From Magnetococcales bacterium (GTDB taxonomy: Bacteria; Pseudomonadota; Magnetococcia; Magnetococcales; DC0425bin3): a stretch of 37,631 nucleotides of DNA. A model generated the notes under the pieces. It had not been told where the DNA came from and did no database searches. It saw nothing but the letters and a program-made list of their open reading frames with translations. Position numbers and translations under genes: made by a program. The stretch covers positions 1 through 37,631 of the forward strand of contig JADGBZ010000032.1 of assembly GCA_015231175.1 (NCBI GenBank), read 5' to 3'. Below, one piece after another: positions 17,596 through 26,443 of the stretch. How positions within the stretch are numbered: the stretch's first letter is position 1; each line of letters starts with the position of its first letter.

Positions 17596-17695
17596 ATCAA
17601 CCCCTCCTCATGCGCGATCACAGTTGGATCACCCGCCATGGTCCGACGACTTGGCTGCCGTGATGGGCACGGAAATGGCGGCCTTCCGGCGGTCC

Positions 17696-17992
17696 TTACA
17701 ACCAGGCGTGAGTTCTATGCTTTTCAACCAGCTCAACGAACCCGGCATAATCAATGACCTGAACGCCTTTTATGGTGTTGGTGAGACCCCTGGCCTTGAG
17801 ATCGGCGCCGATGGCATAGACGCTGTTCTTTTTGCTCAATGCCCCTTCGACCAGTTTGGATTGGGCGGTCCCCGCCGCAGCGGCGATGACGCCATCCTCC
17901 AGCAACAGGATCACATCACCAGGGAGGACAAAACGCAGGCAGCTCTCCAACGTGCTGTTCTGAAAAGGGGATTTGTTGACGGTGTGCAGCAT
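17696..17992 (-). CDS. dsrH: DsrH sulfurtransferase subunit
   Basis: The 98-aa protein begins MLHTVNKSPFQNSTLESCLRF, the conserved DsrH/TusB N-terminus, with the conserved Cys at position 18. LPGDVILLLEDGVIAAAAG follows. DsrH pairs with DsrE and DsrF in a cytosolic hexamer that relays persulfide sulfur to DsrC. I choose the ATG at 17992 with AAGGG upstream; a longer frame from 18025 would overlap dsrF. The gene is 29 bases after dsrF. Confidence 0.95.
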   Translation of the reverse strand: MLHTVNKSPFQNSTLESCLRFVLPGDVILLLEDGVIAAAAGTAQSKLVEGALSKKNSVYAIGADLKARGLTNTIKGVQVIDYAGFVELVEKHRTHAWL

Positions 17993-18021
17993 GTTCGGTT
18001 TCCCTTCTCGTTCGGGTTCGG

Positions 18022-18423
18022 TCAAAAGCAGAGGATGTTGTGTTGCTCGGCCATCATGGCCGCAATCTCGGCTGTATCGATCATTTTGGGCCGAACGGGC
18101 TCTTCTGTTTCTTCATCCTCGCCGATCACGAGCAGATCCTCTTCGGTGAGTCCGCGCTCCTCCATCGACTGCTGATGGACGTAGACCTTGCTAATCTCAT
18201 AGTCCACAAGCACGCCGTAGGTTTTTGCAAAACCCTTGATACCCAGATCGTCGGTGTTTTGATCAGCCTTCATGGCGTAGACGCCGTCATCCATGAAGAC
18301 GACGGAGATGTCGGCATCGTAGGCCGCCATGATCAACTTGACTTCCAGACCTTCATAGACATAGATGCTGCCGTGCGGAGGTTTGCGCACGGTGAACATG
18401 ATTTTTTTGACGTCGCTGGCCAT
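18022..18423 (-). CDS. dsrF: DsrF sulfurtransferase subunit
   Basis: The 133-aa protein reads KKIMFTVRKPPHGSIYVYEGLEVKLIMAAYDADISVVFMDDGVYAM, the DsrF/TusC signature. It continues DLGIKGFAKTYGVLVDYEISKVYV and a C-terminal extension (ETEEPVRPKMIDTAEIAAMMAEQHNILCF). DsrF is the structural subunit of the DsrEFH heterohexamer. The ATG at 18423 follows AAGGAACGCAAG. The order dsrE-dsrF-dsrH is as in purple sulfur bacteria. Confidence 0.95.
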   Translation of the reverse strand: MASDVKKIMFTVRKPPHGSIYVYEGLEVKLIMAAYDADISVVFMDDGVYAMKADQNTDDLGIKGFAKTYGVLVDYEISKVYVHQQSMEERGLTEEDLLVIGEDEETEEPVRPKMIDTAEIAAMMAEQHNILCF

Positions 18424-18441
18424 CTTGCGTTCCTTTCCCGA

Positions 18442-18798
18442 TCAGTCCCCAAACACCACCAGGCGTTCTGCCTCGATGGCCATCATGGTGAGTTGCCCCA
18501 GACCCGAAATACGCACGTTGGGAACCAGGACATCGTCCACGATGCCCCGGCGCTTGGCGGCGGCGATGCAGACGACGATATCGATCCCCTTGGCGCCCAG
18601 CTCCGACCAACGATTGGCAATGTGCCGGTCATCTTGCGGGGGTTCCATCAACTTGGTCACGTTATAGACCCCGTCGTGGTAAAAAAAGATTCCCTGGATT
18701 TCATGCCCCTTGGCCAAGACCGCCTGGATAAAGTTGTAGGCGCTGTCGGAGGCTTCATGATTATACGGACCTTCGTAGATGAGAACCGCGAGTTTCAT
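18442..18798 (-). CDS. dsrE: DsrE sulfurtransferase subunit
   Basis: The 118-aa protein begins MKLAVLIYEGPYNHEASDSA and has FFYHDGVYNVTKLMEPPQDDRHIANRW. The catalytic Cys77 lies in DIVVCIAAAKRRGI, and the protein ends AIEAERLVVFGD. DsrE carries the active persulfide of the DsrEFH complex, accepting sulfur and handing it on toward DsrC. Presence of this Cys, with DsrF and DsrH, marks an oxidative (reverse) Dsr pathway. The loop after KRRGIVDD is shorter than in Allochromatium DsrE, as I recall it. GGAAGGAG lies 11 bases upstream of the ATG at 18798; a longer frame to 18894 is unlikely. Confidence 0.96.
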   Translation of the reverse strand: MKLAVLIYEGPYNHEASDSAYNFIQAVLAKGHEIQGIFFYHDGVYNVTKLMEPPQDDRHIANRWSELGAKGIDIVVCIAAAKRRGIVDDVLVPNVRISGLGQLTMMAIEAERLVVFGD

Positions 18799-18919
18799 TG
18801 CTGTCCAAACTCCTTCCGGTTGCGAGACCCGAGGGGCCGACCTTTCCTGAGTCCGTGGCGCCCCGAAACAGACGCAGCCACGACGTGAGTTCAACCCCTG
18901 CCCGAATGCTGAACATGAG

Positions 18920-18948
18920 GATATAACGATTTATTAATATTGGAACAA
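18920..18948 (-). promoter_or_regulatory. Possible promoter in the dsrN-dsrE gap
   Basis: On the minus strand TTGTTC (18943-18948) and TATATC (18920-18925) are spaced by 17 bases in an AT-rich gap. This could give dsrEFH-JOP a promoter independent of dsrN. Confidence 0.4.
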
Positions 18949-18974
18949 GGCTAAAAATTGCCGGAAAGAGCTTT

Positions 18975-20372
18975 TCAGACCTCCACACCACCACTCCGCC
19001 AGAATTGGGCCAGAAACCGGGCCCATGAAGGGGCGCCAACAGCGTGGATATGGGCATAGGAGGCCAGAATGGAGCGGTGAAGGATACCATCGTGCTGACC
19101 ATCGATGCCGGTACCGCGCCGCACCCGATAGGCGAAGCGAATCCCTTTGCCGATTCGGGTGATGTGTGAGTAGTGGAACTCATGGCAGCGGACTGTTTCG
19201 CCTGGAGGTGGCCAAGTGGTCTCTCCGGTGCCTTCGATCTCCATGTAGCCGTACCCCTGAGGCCGTTTTTCCATTGTCACCTCGATGGGCAGGAGTCCGG
19301 CCATGTGGACCCCCTGATTGTCCCAGCGCAACGTTTCGGCCAGCACCATGAGTCCCCCGCATTCGGCATAGATGGGCATGCCCCGGGCAGCCGCCAGGCG
19401 CAAGGATGACATCATGCCTTGATTGGCTTCCAGGGTTTCCATGAACATTTCCGGAAAACCACCGCCGATGAAGAGGCCATCGACATGCGGCAACCCGGTG
19501 TCTTCAAGCAGATTGAAGGGAATGAGTTCCACACCTTGCTGGCGCAGGGCCGATAGATTTTCGGGATAGTAGAAATGGAAGGCTCGATCCGCGGCAAATC
19601 CGACCCGAATCCGGGAGCGGTTGGCATCTGAAGAGGGGGGGGGGAACGGAGAAGGAGCGCGCCAACTGGGGGGGGAAGTCTGTTGTGCCACCTTCAGGAC
19701 GGCTTCCAGATCGACATGCCGAGCCATGTGCCCGGTGATGCGGTTGATCGTCCGCTCCAGGCCGGATCCCTCCTCGGTTGGCGTCAATCCCAGGTGGCGT
19801 TCGTGGATCACCATGGCATCGGAACGCGGCAAAACGCCCAGTATTGGCGAGGGGCAGTAACGTTCCAGGACGGTGCGCAGCCGTCCTTCCTGCCGGGAAG
19901 TGGCCACATTGTTCAGGATCAACCCCGCGATGACATCGCCACCTGGAAAATGCAGATGACCACAAACCAGGGGCGCGACGCTGCGTGCCAGATTGCGGCA
20001 ATCCACCACGAGGATGACGGGGGTCTCCAGCCAGCGGGCCAAGGCGGCGCTGCAATCTCCTCCCTCTGGATCCTGCCCGTCGAAAAGGCCATGATTGCCC
20101 TCCACCAGGTTGAGGTCAGCCCCTGTGGCAGCCTGCTGAAAGAGCCCATGAATCCGGTCGCCGCCCATGATATAAAAGTCCAGATTCACGCAGGGACGAC
20201 CTGTTGCTGCCGTCAACCACTTCGGATCGATAAAATCCGGGCCTTTTTTGAAGGTTTGGACGGCCAGCCCGCTCCGGGTCAACAGGGCGGAGAGACCCAG
20301 AGACAACAAGGTTTTCCCCGAACTTTTGCGGGTGGCGGAAATCATTACCCGGGGTGTGGACGATTGTTTCAT
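18975..20372 (-). CDS. dsrN: DsrN, siroheme amidase (CobB/CbiA-like)
   Basis: The 465-aa protein has an N-terminal ATP-binding domain (VMISATRKSSGKTLLSLGL, then FKKGPDFIDPKWLTAATGRPCVNLD). The C-terminal class I glutamine amidotransferase-like domain has the nucleophile in YAECGGLMVL and a RCHEFHYSHI motif. The fold is that of cobyrinic acid a,c-diamide synthase. In dsr clusters it is DsrN, which amidates siroheme for the DsrAB sulfite reductase. The ATG at 20372 follows AAAGGAAGAGC; a longer frame to 20501 overlaps divergent hemH. Being upstream of dsrE and next to hemH supports DsrN, but a corrin-pathway role cannot be excluded by sequence alone. Confidence 0.88.
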   Translation of the reverse strand: MKQSSTPRVMISATRKSSGKTLLSLGLSALLTRSGLAVQTFKKGPDFIDPKWLTAATGRPCVNLDFYIMGGDRIHGLFQQAATGADLNLVEGNHGLFDGQDPEGGDCSAALARWLETPVILVVDCRNLARSVAPLVCGHLHFPGGDVIAGLILNNVATSRQEGRLRTVLERYCPSPILGVLPRSDAMVIHERHLGLTPTEEGSGLERTINRITGHMARHVDLEAVLKVAQQTSPPSWRAPSPFPPPSSDANRSRIRVGFAADRAFHFYYPENLSALRQQGVELIPFNLLEDTGLPHVDGLFIGGGFPEMFMETLEANQGMMSSLRLAAARGMPIYAECGGLMVLAETLRWDNQGVHMAGLLPIEVTMEKRPQGYGYMEIEGTGETTWPPPGETVRCHEFHYSHITRIGKGIRFAYRVRRGTGIDGQHDGILHRSILASYAHIHAVGAPSWARFLAQFWRSGGVEV

Positions 20373-20471
20373 GCTCTTCCTTTCGCCCCTCGCACGGCCT
20401 GCCGATGGGTCAACAGGCGATCTCGCCTGCGGGCCAACCTTTTCCCACGATTGTATCCAGGATATTCGGCT

Positions 20472-21479
20472 ATGACCACCACGGCTGTTCTGCTCACCCA
20501 ACTGGGAACCCCTGATGCCCCTACGACAACCGCCGTGCGGCGGTATTTGCGGGAATTTTTATCAGATCCTTTTGTCGTTGACGCACCTCGTCTGTTGTGG
20601 TGGCCTCTTCTGCATGGGGTGATCCTGCGGACCCGTCCGTCGCGGTCGGCAGCTCTTTATCGGCACATCTGGCGTGCGGACGGGGTTTCGCCGTTGTTGC
20701 ACTACTCCCGGTTGCAACATGCGGCTGTCGCGGCATCTCTGCCGGAGAGTGTTGTGGTCACACTGGCCATGCGTTATGGCAACCCGTCCTTGGCCGAGGC
20801 ACTTCGGGTGATGTTGCAGGCTCGCGTCAACCGCCTGCTGGTGTTTCCCCTCTACCCTCAATATGCCTCATCAACCACCGGCTCGACCCAGTCCGCTGTC
20901 ATGAACGCCCTGGCCCCGCACCGTTTTCAACCCACGTTGCGCTTTGCCGCGCCTTTCCATGACCAGAAGCCCTACATCACAGCCTTGGCCACGCTCGTCC
21001 GGGAGCATCTGGCACAGGCAGCCCAGGCTGCGGGAGAGAATCCGCTTTTGTTGATTTCCTTCCATGGCATTCCTCAGCGTCATGTGGATGCCGGGGATCC
21101 TTACGCTGGACAGTGCCATGAAACGGCCCAGCTTCTCGCCCGGGAACTGGGTCTTCCCGCCTCCCACTGGCGTTTGGTCTTTCAGTCCCGATTTGGCCGA
21201 GAACCTTGGCTTGAGCCGGCCTTGGCAACAGAACTGGCCCAACTGCCGGGCGAGGGTATTCGTTCGGTGGTGGTGGTTTGTCCCGGTTTTGTGGCGGACT
21301 GTCTGGAAACCCTCGAAGAGATCGACGGACAGGGCCGGGATATCTTCATGCGGGCCGGGGGGCGGGCGTTCCACTATATCCCCTGCCTGAACGACCACCC
21401 TCCTTGGCTCGATGCCCTGGCGGGATTGGTCAGCAACGAACTTGCCGGGTGGCCATGCAGGCATGGGCCGAATGTTTGA
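20472..21479 (+). CDS. hemH: Ferrochelatase
   Basis: The 335-aa enzyme inserts ferrous iron into protoporphyrin IX, the last step of heme synthesis. It starts MTTTAVLLTQLGTPDAPTTTAVRRYLREFLSDPFVVD, the classic N-terminus. The conserved LLISFHGIPQRHVDAGDPYAGQC carries the metal-binding His, and LVFQSRFGREPWLEPALATEL is the active-site segment. VVVVCPGFVADCLETLEEI carries the catalytic Glu region. I start at ATG 20472; the open frame extends far upstream only because it is antisense to dsrN. Divergent from dsrN by about 100 bases. A MITE begins a few bases after the stop. Confidence 0.96.
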   Translation: MTTTAVLLTQLGTPDAPTTTAVRRYLREFLSDPFVVDAPRLLWWPLLHGVILRTRPSRSAALYRHIWRADGVSPLLHYSRLQHAAVAASLPESVVVTLAMRYGNPSLAEALRVMLQARVNRLLVFPLYPQYASSTTGSTQSAVMNALAPHRFQPTLRFAAPFHDQKPYITALATLVREHLAQAAQAAGENPLLLISFHGIPQRHVDAGDPYAGQCHETAQLLARELGLPASHWRLVFQSRFGREPWLEPALATELAQLPGEGIRSVVVVCPGFVADCLETLEEIDGQGRDIFMRAGGRAFHYIPCLNDHPPWLDALAGLVSNELAGWPCRHGPNV

Positions 21480-21485
21480 CTTTTT

Positions 21486-21635
21486 GTAACCACTCACTAC
21501 CCGGCAACGAATGGGGGGCCAGGGGGGGGTGGCTTCCTGGCAGGGCCTGAGACGGTGTCTTGATGGGGTCCGGGGCGAAGCCATGACAAAGGCTTTCATA
21601 TCCAGGCTTTTCTTGCAAGGGTGGTGAATCGTTAT
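21486..21635 (-). repeat. MITE copy B downstream of hemH
   Basis: Inverted orientation relative to copy A. The left end GTAACCACTCACTACCC and right end GGGTGGTGAATCGTTAT are an imperfect inverted repeat. The internal blocks GGGGCGAAGCC, GACAAAGGCTTTCATATCC and AGGCTTTTCTTG match copy A in reverse. It begins six bases after the hemH stop. I see no target duplication, so the copy looks older. Confidence 0.8.
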
Positions 21636-21649
21636 GTCATGTCTCCCGT

Positions 21650-22036
21650 TCAGAGCGCGACATCGGCGCCGTGTTTCAAGAGCAAAGTTACGATCTCCCG
21701 GTGATCGTTGTGCAGGGCCGCCGACAGGGCCGTGCGTCCCCATTGGTCTCGGAGGTTGATTTCTGCGCCACGCTGGATCAACTCTTCGACAAGATCGACC
21801 CGCCCGGCCTCGGCGGCATGAATAAGGGCCGTGTGTCCGAGAAAATCCTGCTGGTGTGCCTGATTCGGCTCCAACAGAATTCGCATGGCGGGCAAACTGA
21901 TCGGGGTTCCGCTGGTGACCGAGGGAGTGTTCTCGGTTCCGTTGTTCCAACCATCCACGTTGGAGTTGGACGGCATGGCCACCATGCTGGAAACCACCAG
22001 CCCGGTCGCAATCATGGAAAGCTCGGAGATTTTCAT
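21650..22036 (-). CDS. Exported ankyrin-repeat protein
   Basis: The 128-aa protein starts at ATG 22036 behind GGAAAGGGGAACGGG. An N-terminal signal-like segment (MIATGLVVSSMVAMPSNS) is followed by a Thr/Ser/Pro-rich spacer. Two ankyrin repeats follow (LGHTALIHAAEAGRVDLVEELIQRGAEINLRD and WGRTALSAALHNDHREIVTLLLKHGADVAL). Ankyrin repeats mediate protein-protein contacts; a periplasmic location is inferred from the signal. It stops 15 bases from the MITE downstream of hemH. Confidence 0.8.
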   Translation of the reverse strand: MKISELSMIATGLVVSSMVAMPSNSNVDGWNNGTENTPSVTSGTPISLPAMRILLEPNQAHQQDFLGHTALIHAAEAGRVDLVEELIQRGAEINLRDQWGRTALSAALHNDHREIVTLLLKHGADVAL

Positions 22037-22261
22037 CCCGTTCCCCTTTCCTTCGTAGGGAGTCTCTGCCTCAATGCCGGCTGGGGCGTTCAGGTGTGAC
22101 GCCAAACCGGCTCCGAAGGGGGATATAGAAAATCCGTGCCAGGATAAAGAAAAAAAACTCGTCTATTTTCAAAAACGTAAGAACTTCATCCCGGATGAGG
22201 AGACGCACGCTTTTTCGCAGGAGGAAAATTCTGCCGGAAGATTTTGCCGATACGGAGCTGA

Positions 22262-22474
22262 TCAGCTTCTTTGGGATCGCTTGTGCTCGTGAATCAGCCA
22301 AACGGCAAAGGTTTGCAAGGCGCCACGCAGCTCCCGCGCTTGCGGCGTGGCTGCAACCGTCGCCGGATCCATCTCCACATTGTAGTCTGTGGCCAGATTT
22401 TGGATCAGTTCGCGCAGGGTGTTGTCGAGAGTTGCCTGTGTTTGCTGGAGAATTTCATCAATACCGCAGGTCAT
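22262..22474 (-). CDS. Small hypothetical helical protein
   Basis: The 70-aa product (MTCGIDEILQQTQATLDNTLRELIQNLATDY, ending AVWLIHEHKRSQRS) starts at ATG 22474 with GAGGAG eight to nine bases upstream. A longer frame to 22609 lacks a better site. It is likely helical, with no signal or membrane segment. I do not recognise it. The 200-base gap to the ankyrin gene holds no supported gene. Confidence 0.5.
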   Translation of the reverse strand: MTCGIDEILQQTQATLDNTLRELIQNLATDYNVEMDPATVAATPQARELRGALQTFAVWLIHEHKRSQRS

Positions 22475-22780
22475 GGGGCACTCCTCGGTCAGGGAGCATT
22501 TGAACCGCAAGGTTGAACAGAGGAGAGCAGACACCGACCCCTTCCGCAAGTCAAGGTTCTGCGTCTGGTCCGGAAACGTTTTGTGCTGATTTCTCTTGAT
22601 CGCAACCATGGGGCACCCTTCACAAGCAGTTTGAGCAGCGCCAAATGGCTTCAGGTTGACTGGCGGGCATCCTGGAGGAAGTACTCCCCATTGACCTGAA
22701 TGGTCTCATGAGAGTACCGTCCTGCGCATGCCGGATAGGCCAGATTGGTATCGCTTCAAGGGTGCGGGAGTGGGGTTGGC
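22475..22780. other. Intergenic region upstream of kup
   Basis: About 300 bases between two divergent genes. I see no ORF with a credible start, no tRNA and no convincing terminator. It presumably holds the promoters of kup and of the small minus-strand gene, but I could not pick a reliable -35/-10 pair. Confidence 0.4.
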
Positions 22781-24667
22781 ATGAAGGGTGATGCGGCGCA
22801 AAAACCTGGATGGCGGTGGCAGGGGGCTGTTGCTTCCATCGGTGTGGTTTTTGGCGATATCGGTACGAGTCCGCTCTACGCTGTCCAGGAGGCCCTTGGT
22901 GGCCATGGCATGGCGATACCCACACCGGAGAACGTGCTGGGTGTGGTGTCGCTCATCATCTGGTCGTTGGTCGTTGTCCTGACCCTGAAATACCAGTTTT
23001 TCATCATGCGGGCTGACAGTCAGGGTGAGGGGGGAACCCTGGCCTTGACGACCCTGGCCATGAAGTGCGTCGTGAACTCCCCGAAATTCCGAAAAATTGT
23101 TTTTGGCGTCGGCATGTTCGGGGTGGCGCTCTTTTTTGGCGATGGGGTCATCACGCCAGCCATCTCTGTCTTGAGTGCCGTGGAGGGGTTGGAGGTGGCG
23201 GCGCCGGGCTTGAAGCCTTACGTGATTCCAATCACCTTGTCGGTGTTGTTTATGCTTTTTTTCTTTCAGCACAAGGGGACGTCGAAGGTAGGTGCCTTGT
23301 TTGGACCGATCATGTGCACCTGGTTTGCGACGCTGGCGCTTCTGGGTGTGGTCAATATCGTTGGTCAACCCATGATTTTGCAAGCTTTGCTGCCCTGGAA
23401 CGGGCTTCTCTTCCTGGTGACGCAGGGGGGGCATGCCCTGGCTGTGATGGGCATGGTCTTCCTGGCTGTGACGGGGGCTGAAGCCCTGTACGCCGACATG
23501 GGGCACTTTGGCAGGAAGACCATCAACCAGGCTTGGCTTTTCTACGTTTTTCCGGCCTTGGCGCTGAATTATCTGGGCCAGGGCGCCCTGATTTTAAGTG
23601 ACCCCGGAGCGGCTTCGCAGTCGTTTTACCTTTTGGCGCCATCCTGGGGTCTCTATCCCTTGGTGATCCTGGCAACCATGGCCACAGTCATCGCCTCGCA
23701 GGCGGTCATCTCTGGCGCCTTCTCTGCCGGACAGCAAGCCATGCAGCTTGGACTGTTGCCGCGCTTGACCGTGATCCACACGTCGGATCGGGAAAAGGGC
23801 CAGATTTATATTCCCGCCATCAACTGGACCCTGATGGTGACCGTGATGATGGTGGTGGTTGGTTTCCAAAGTTCCTCCAACCTCGCCTCGGCCTATGGCA
23901 TCGCGGTGACCGGAGATATGCTTGCCGAGAGTTTTCTTGCCTTCGGTATTGTCCTGCGTGTCATGTACTCCTGGAGTTGGCCACGTACCATTCTGCTCAT
24001 GGGCTTTTTTTTCACCATCGATCTTGTGTTTTTCTCGGCCAACGTGATCAAAATCATTGACGGTGGGTGGTTCCCTCTGGCCATGGGTGGGGTGATCTAT
24101 TTCCTGATGTCCACCTGGAGTCAGGGGCGGGCGATCACCGAACGGGCGGTACGGTCGGAGAGCATACCTCTTGTGCCGTTTTTGCGGGGGTTTGAGAAGG
24201 AGAGCCCCATTTGGGTTCCGGGGATCGCCATCTTCATGACCTCCAACCCGGATCTGACGCCGATGCCTCTGGTGCAGATCATGAGCAAGTTCGGCTCTTT
24301 GCGTGAAACAGTCATCATCCTTGTCGTGCGCAATGCCCCGACTCCCTACGTTGACGCCAAGGAGCGGCTGAGTGTGACTCCCCTGACCGAACGTTTTTAT
24401 CGGGTCGTTGTCCATTTTGGCTTCATGGAGAAGCCGGACCTCCCCTTGGCCATGCAGCCACTTAAACTGGGCAATGTACCCTTTGCCCTGGAGGATGCCA
24501 CGTTTTTTCTGGGCAAGGCGACGTTCGTTCCGGGCCAAAAGCCGGCCATGGCCAGTTGGCGGCTTCGCCTCTTTCTCAGTTTGACCAACACTGCCGAAAG
24601 CCCGTCATCCTTTTTCAGCTTGCCTCCACAGCAGGTTATGGACATTGGTACCCGTATCATTTTATGA
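22781..24667 (+). CDS. kup: Kup-type potassium uptake permease
   Basis: The 628-aa low-affinity K+/H+ symporter of the KUP/HAK/KT family opens with the signature GVVFGDIGTSPLYAVQEALGG. About 12 membrane helices follow, including LIIWSLVVVLTLKYQFFIM and SVLFMLFFFQHKG. The conserved GGTLALTTLA and GDGVITPAISVLSAVEGLEV segments are present, as is a C-terminal cytosolic domain ending MDIGTRIIL. Start at ATG 22781 with GGGAG upstream. The stop codon precedes the parA start by about 40 bases, so co-transcription is possible. Confidence 0.97.
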   Translation: MKGDAAQKPGWRWQGAVASIGVVFGDIGTSPLYAVQEALGGHGMAIPTPENVLGVVSLIIWSLVVVLTLKYQFFIMRADSQGEGGTLALTTLAMKCVVNSPKFRKIVFGVGMFGVALFFGDGVITPAISVLSAVEGLEVAAPGLKPYVIPITLSVLFMLFFFQHKGTSKVGALFGPIMCTWFATLALLGVVNIVGQPMILQALLPWNGLLFLVTQGGHALAVMGMVFLAVTGAEALYADMGHFGRKTINQAWLFYVFPALALNYLGQGALILSDPGAASQSFYLLAPSWGLYPLVILATMATVIASQAVISGAFSAGQQAMQLGLLPRLTVIHTSDREKGQIYIPAINWTLMVTVMMVVVGFQSSSNLASAYGIAVTGDMLAESFLAFGIVLRVMYSWSWPRTILLMGFFFTIDLVFFSANVIKIIDGGWFPLAMGGVIYFLMSTWSQGRAITERAVRSESIPLVPFLRGFEKESPIWVPGIAIFMTSNPDLTPMPLVQIMSKFGSLRETVIILVVRNAPTPYVDAKERLSVTPLTERFYRVVVHFGFMEKPDLPLAMQPLKLGNVPFALEDATFFLGKATFVPGQKPAMASWRLRLFLSLTNTAESPSSFFSLPPQQVMDIGTRIIL

Positions 24668-24707
24668 TCCCGTCAACCAGTTCAGGAGCAGGGGAGGGGT
24701 GAGCGTC

Positions 24708-25502
24708 ATGGCGAAGATTTTGGCCATCGCCAACCAGAAGGGTGGGGTCGGTAAAACGTCCACGGCGGTCAATCTTGGAGCGGCTTTCGCCGACAGCGGT
24801 CGCAAGGTTTTGCTCGTGGATCTGGATCCTCAGGGCAATGCCACCACGGCGTTCGGCATCGACAATCGCGAGGGTCGGAATTCGATCTATCATGTTCTGG
24901 TCGGTTCCTGTTCCATGAGCGAAGCCGTGACCGTGCCTTTTCCGCCTTACCCCCACATCATTCCGGCGACGCCTGACCTCAGTGGCGCCGAGGTGGAGCT
25001 GGTCAGCGAAATCGGGCGCGAATACCGCCTTCAGGAAGGTTTGGGGGAGGCCTTGGACGCCTACGACCTGGTTCTGATCGATTGTCCCCCCTCCCTGGGG
25101 CTGCTGACGGTCAATGCGCTGGTCATGGCCGATACCATCCTGATTCCCATGCCTTGTGAGTTTCTGCCCATGGTCGGGTTGAATCAGTTGCTCCAGATCA
25201 TCGAAATCGTTCGCCGTCGTCTCAATCCCAAACTGACCGTCGAGGGCATTCTTTTCACCATGTACGATGGCCGTTCCAACTTGACGCGACAGGTGGCCGA
25301 GGAGGTCCGTAAATTTTTTCCGGACAAGGTGTTCCGCACCATGATTCCCCGCAATGTACGCATTGGCGAGTCGCAGAGTCATGGCAAGCCCGCCGTATGG
25401 TTCGATCGGCTGGCCAAGGGATCCCTTGCCTACACCGAACTGGCAGCCGAACTCTCTACAGGCATGTTTTTGCACGACTCCACCCGCCAGGGGTTGCAGT
25501 GA
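24708..25502 (+). CDS. ParA/Soj-family partition ATPase
   Basis: The 264-aa deviant Walker ATPase reads MAKILAIANQKGGVGKTST, with the signature lysines. DLDPQGNATTAF is the A' box and YDLVLIDCPPSLGLLTVNAL is Walker B. The length and lack of an N-terminal DNA-binding extension fit chromosomal ParA or Soj. No parB follows; the next gene is cnoX-like. The gene may therefore belong to another MinD/ParA positioning system or the parB may lie elsewhere. GGAGGGG lies ten bases upstream of the ATG; a GTG at 24699 is possible. Confidence 0.9.
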   Translation: MAKILAIANQKGGVGKTSTAVNLGAAFADSGRKVLLVDLDPQGNATTAFGIDNREGRNSIYHVLVGSCSMSEAVTVPFPPYPHIIPATPDLSGAEVELVSEIGREYRLQEGLGEALDAYDLVLIDCPPSLGLLTVNALVMADTILIPMPCEFLPMVGLNQLLQIIEIVRRRLNPKLTVEGILFTMYDGRSNLTRQVAEEVRKFFPDKVFRTMIPRNVRIGESQSHGKPAVWFDRLAKGSLAYTELAAELSTGMFLHDSTRQGLQ

Positions 25503-25556
25503 CCATGCTGTGGATCGTCCTGGTGAACTGAACAAATCGAAGAGTGAGCGGATATC

Positions 25557-26414
25557 ATGGCACAATCCAAATGGATCATCGATGTAGACGAAAAAAGCTT
25601 TGCGGCGTTGGTCTTGGATGGTTCCCACGATACGCCGGTTCTTGTGGATTTTTGGGCGCCATGGTGCGGACCCTGCCGGACCTTGGGGCCGACCCTGGAA
25701 AAATTGGTCAACGCCATGAATGGTGGGGTGGTGCTGGCCAAGATCAACTCCGACCAGAACCCCCGCCTGGGCAAGGAGTATGGTATCCAGGGTATTCCGG
25801 CGGTGCTGCTCTTTGTCGAAGGGCAGGTGGTGGACCGGTTTACGGGCGCCTTGCCGGAGTCGGCGATTCGGAAGTTTTTGGATAAATCGCTCCCCTCGGT
25901 GGCGGAAAAGTTGGCGATCCAGGGGATTCAGCTGGCCCGCAGGGGCGATTTCAAAGGGGCAAAGGCCCAATTCAAGGCAGCCTTGGAGAAGGATCCCCGT
26001 CATACGAATGCCATTCTCGGTTTGGCGCAGGTCCACATGGCGCTCGGCAAAAACGAAGAGGCCCGGGCGATTTTGGGCAACCTCGCCCCGCAGGAGGCCG
26101 AACGCCCGGAAGCCAAAACCATTCTGGCCCGGCTGACCTTCCAGGATGATGGCGCGGATATCGGCAAGCTGCAAAAAAAAGTCCAGGCAAATCCGAGAGA
26201 TCTTTCGGCACGGTTGGAGTTGGGACGGGCTTTGATTGCTCAACAGCAATACGAGCCCGGCATGGACCAGTTTTTGGAAGTGATCAAGCGCGACCGGACC
26301 TTCCAGGAAGAAGCCGGACGCAAGGCCCTGTTGCAGGCCTTTGATATGCTTGGCGTGACCAACCCATTGGTGCGAACCTATCGCTCCAAACTCTCGACCA
26401 TCCTGTTTTCGTGA
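25557..26414 (+). CDS. Thioredoxin-TPR protein, CnoX/YbbN-like
   Basis: The 285-aa protein has an N-terminal thioredoxin domain (residues 1-110: PVLVDFWAPWCGPCRTLGPTLEKL, with the cis-Pro in GIQGIPAVLLF). A TPR-like helical C-terminus of about 170 residues follows (ARRGDFKGAKAQFKAALEKDPRHTNAILGLAQ). This is the CnoX (YbbN) architecture, a co-chaperedoxin acting with GroEL. E. coli CnoX has an SXXC active site, whereas here a full WCGPC is present, so thiol-disulfide activity is likely. It begins 54 bases after parA. Confidence 0.9.
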   Translation: MAQSKWIIDVDEKSFAALVLDGSHDTPVLVDFWAPWCGPCRTLGPTLEKLVNAMNGGVVLAKINSDQNPRLGKEYGIQGIPAVLLFVEGQVVDRFTGALPESAIRKFLDKSLPSVAEKLAIQGIQLARRGDFKGAKAQFKAALEKDPRHTNAILGLAQVHMALGKNEEARAILGNLAPQEAERPEAKTILARLTFQDDGADIGKLQKKVQANPRDLSARLELGRALIAQQQYEPGMDQFLEVIKRDRTFQEEAGRKALLQAFDMLGVTNPLVRTYRSKLSTILFS

Positions 26415-26443
26415 TGGGGGCAGGGCCATAAGCGCTTCCGGCG

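Noticed and set aside
22071-22301. 76-codon minus frame between the ankyrin gene and the small helical ORF
   Set aside because: No ribosome site, it overlaps the small ORF end, and the composition is unlike a folded protein.
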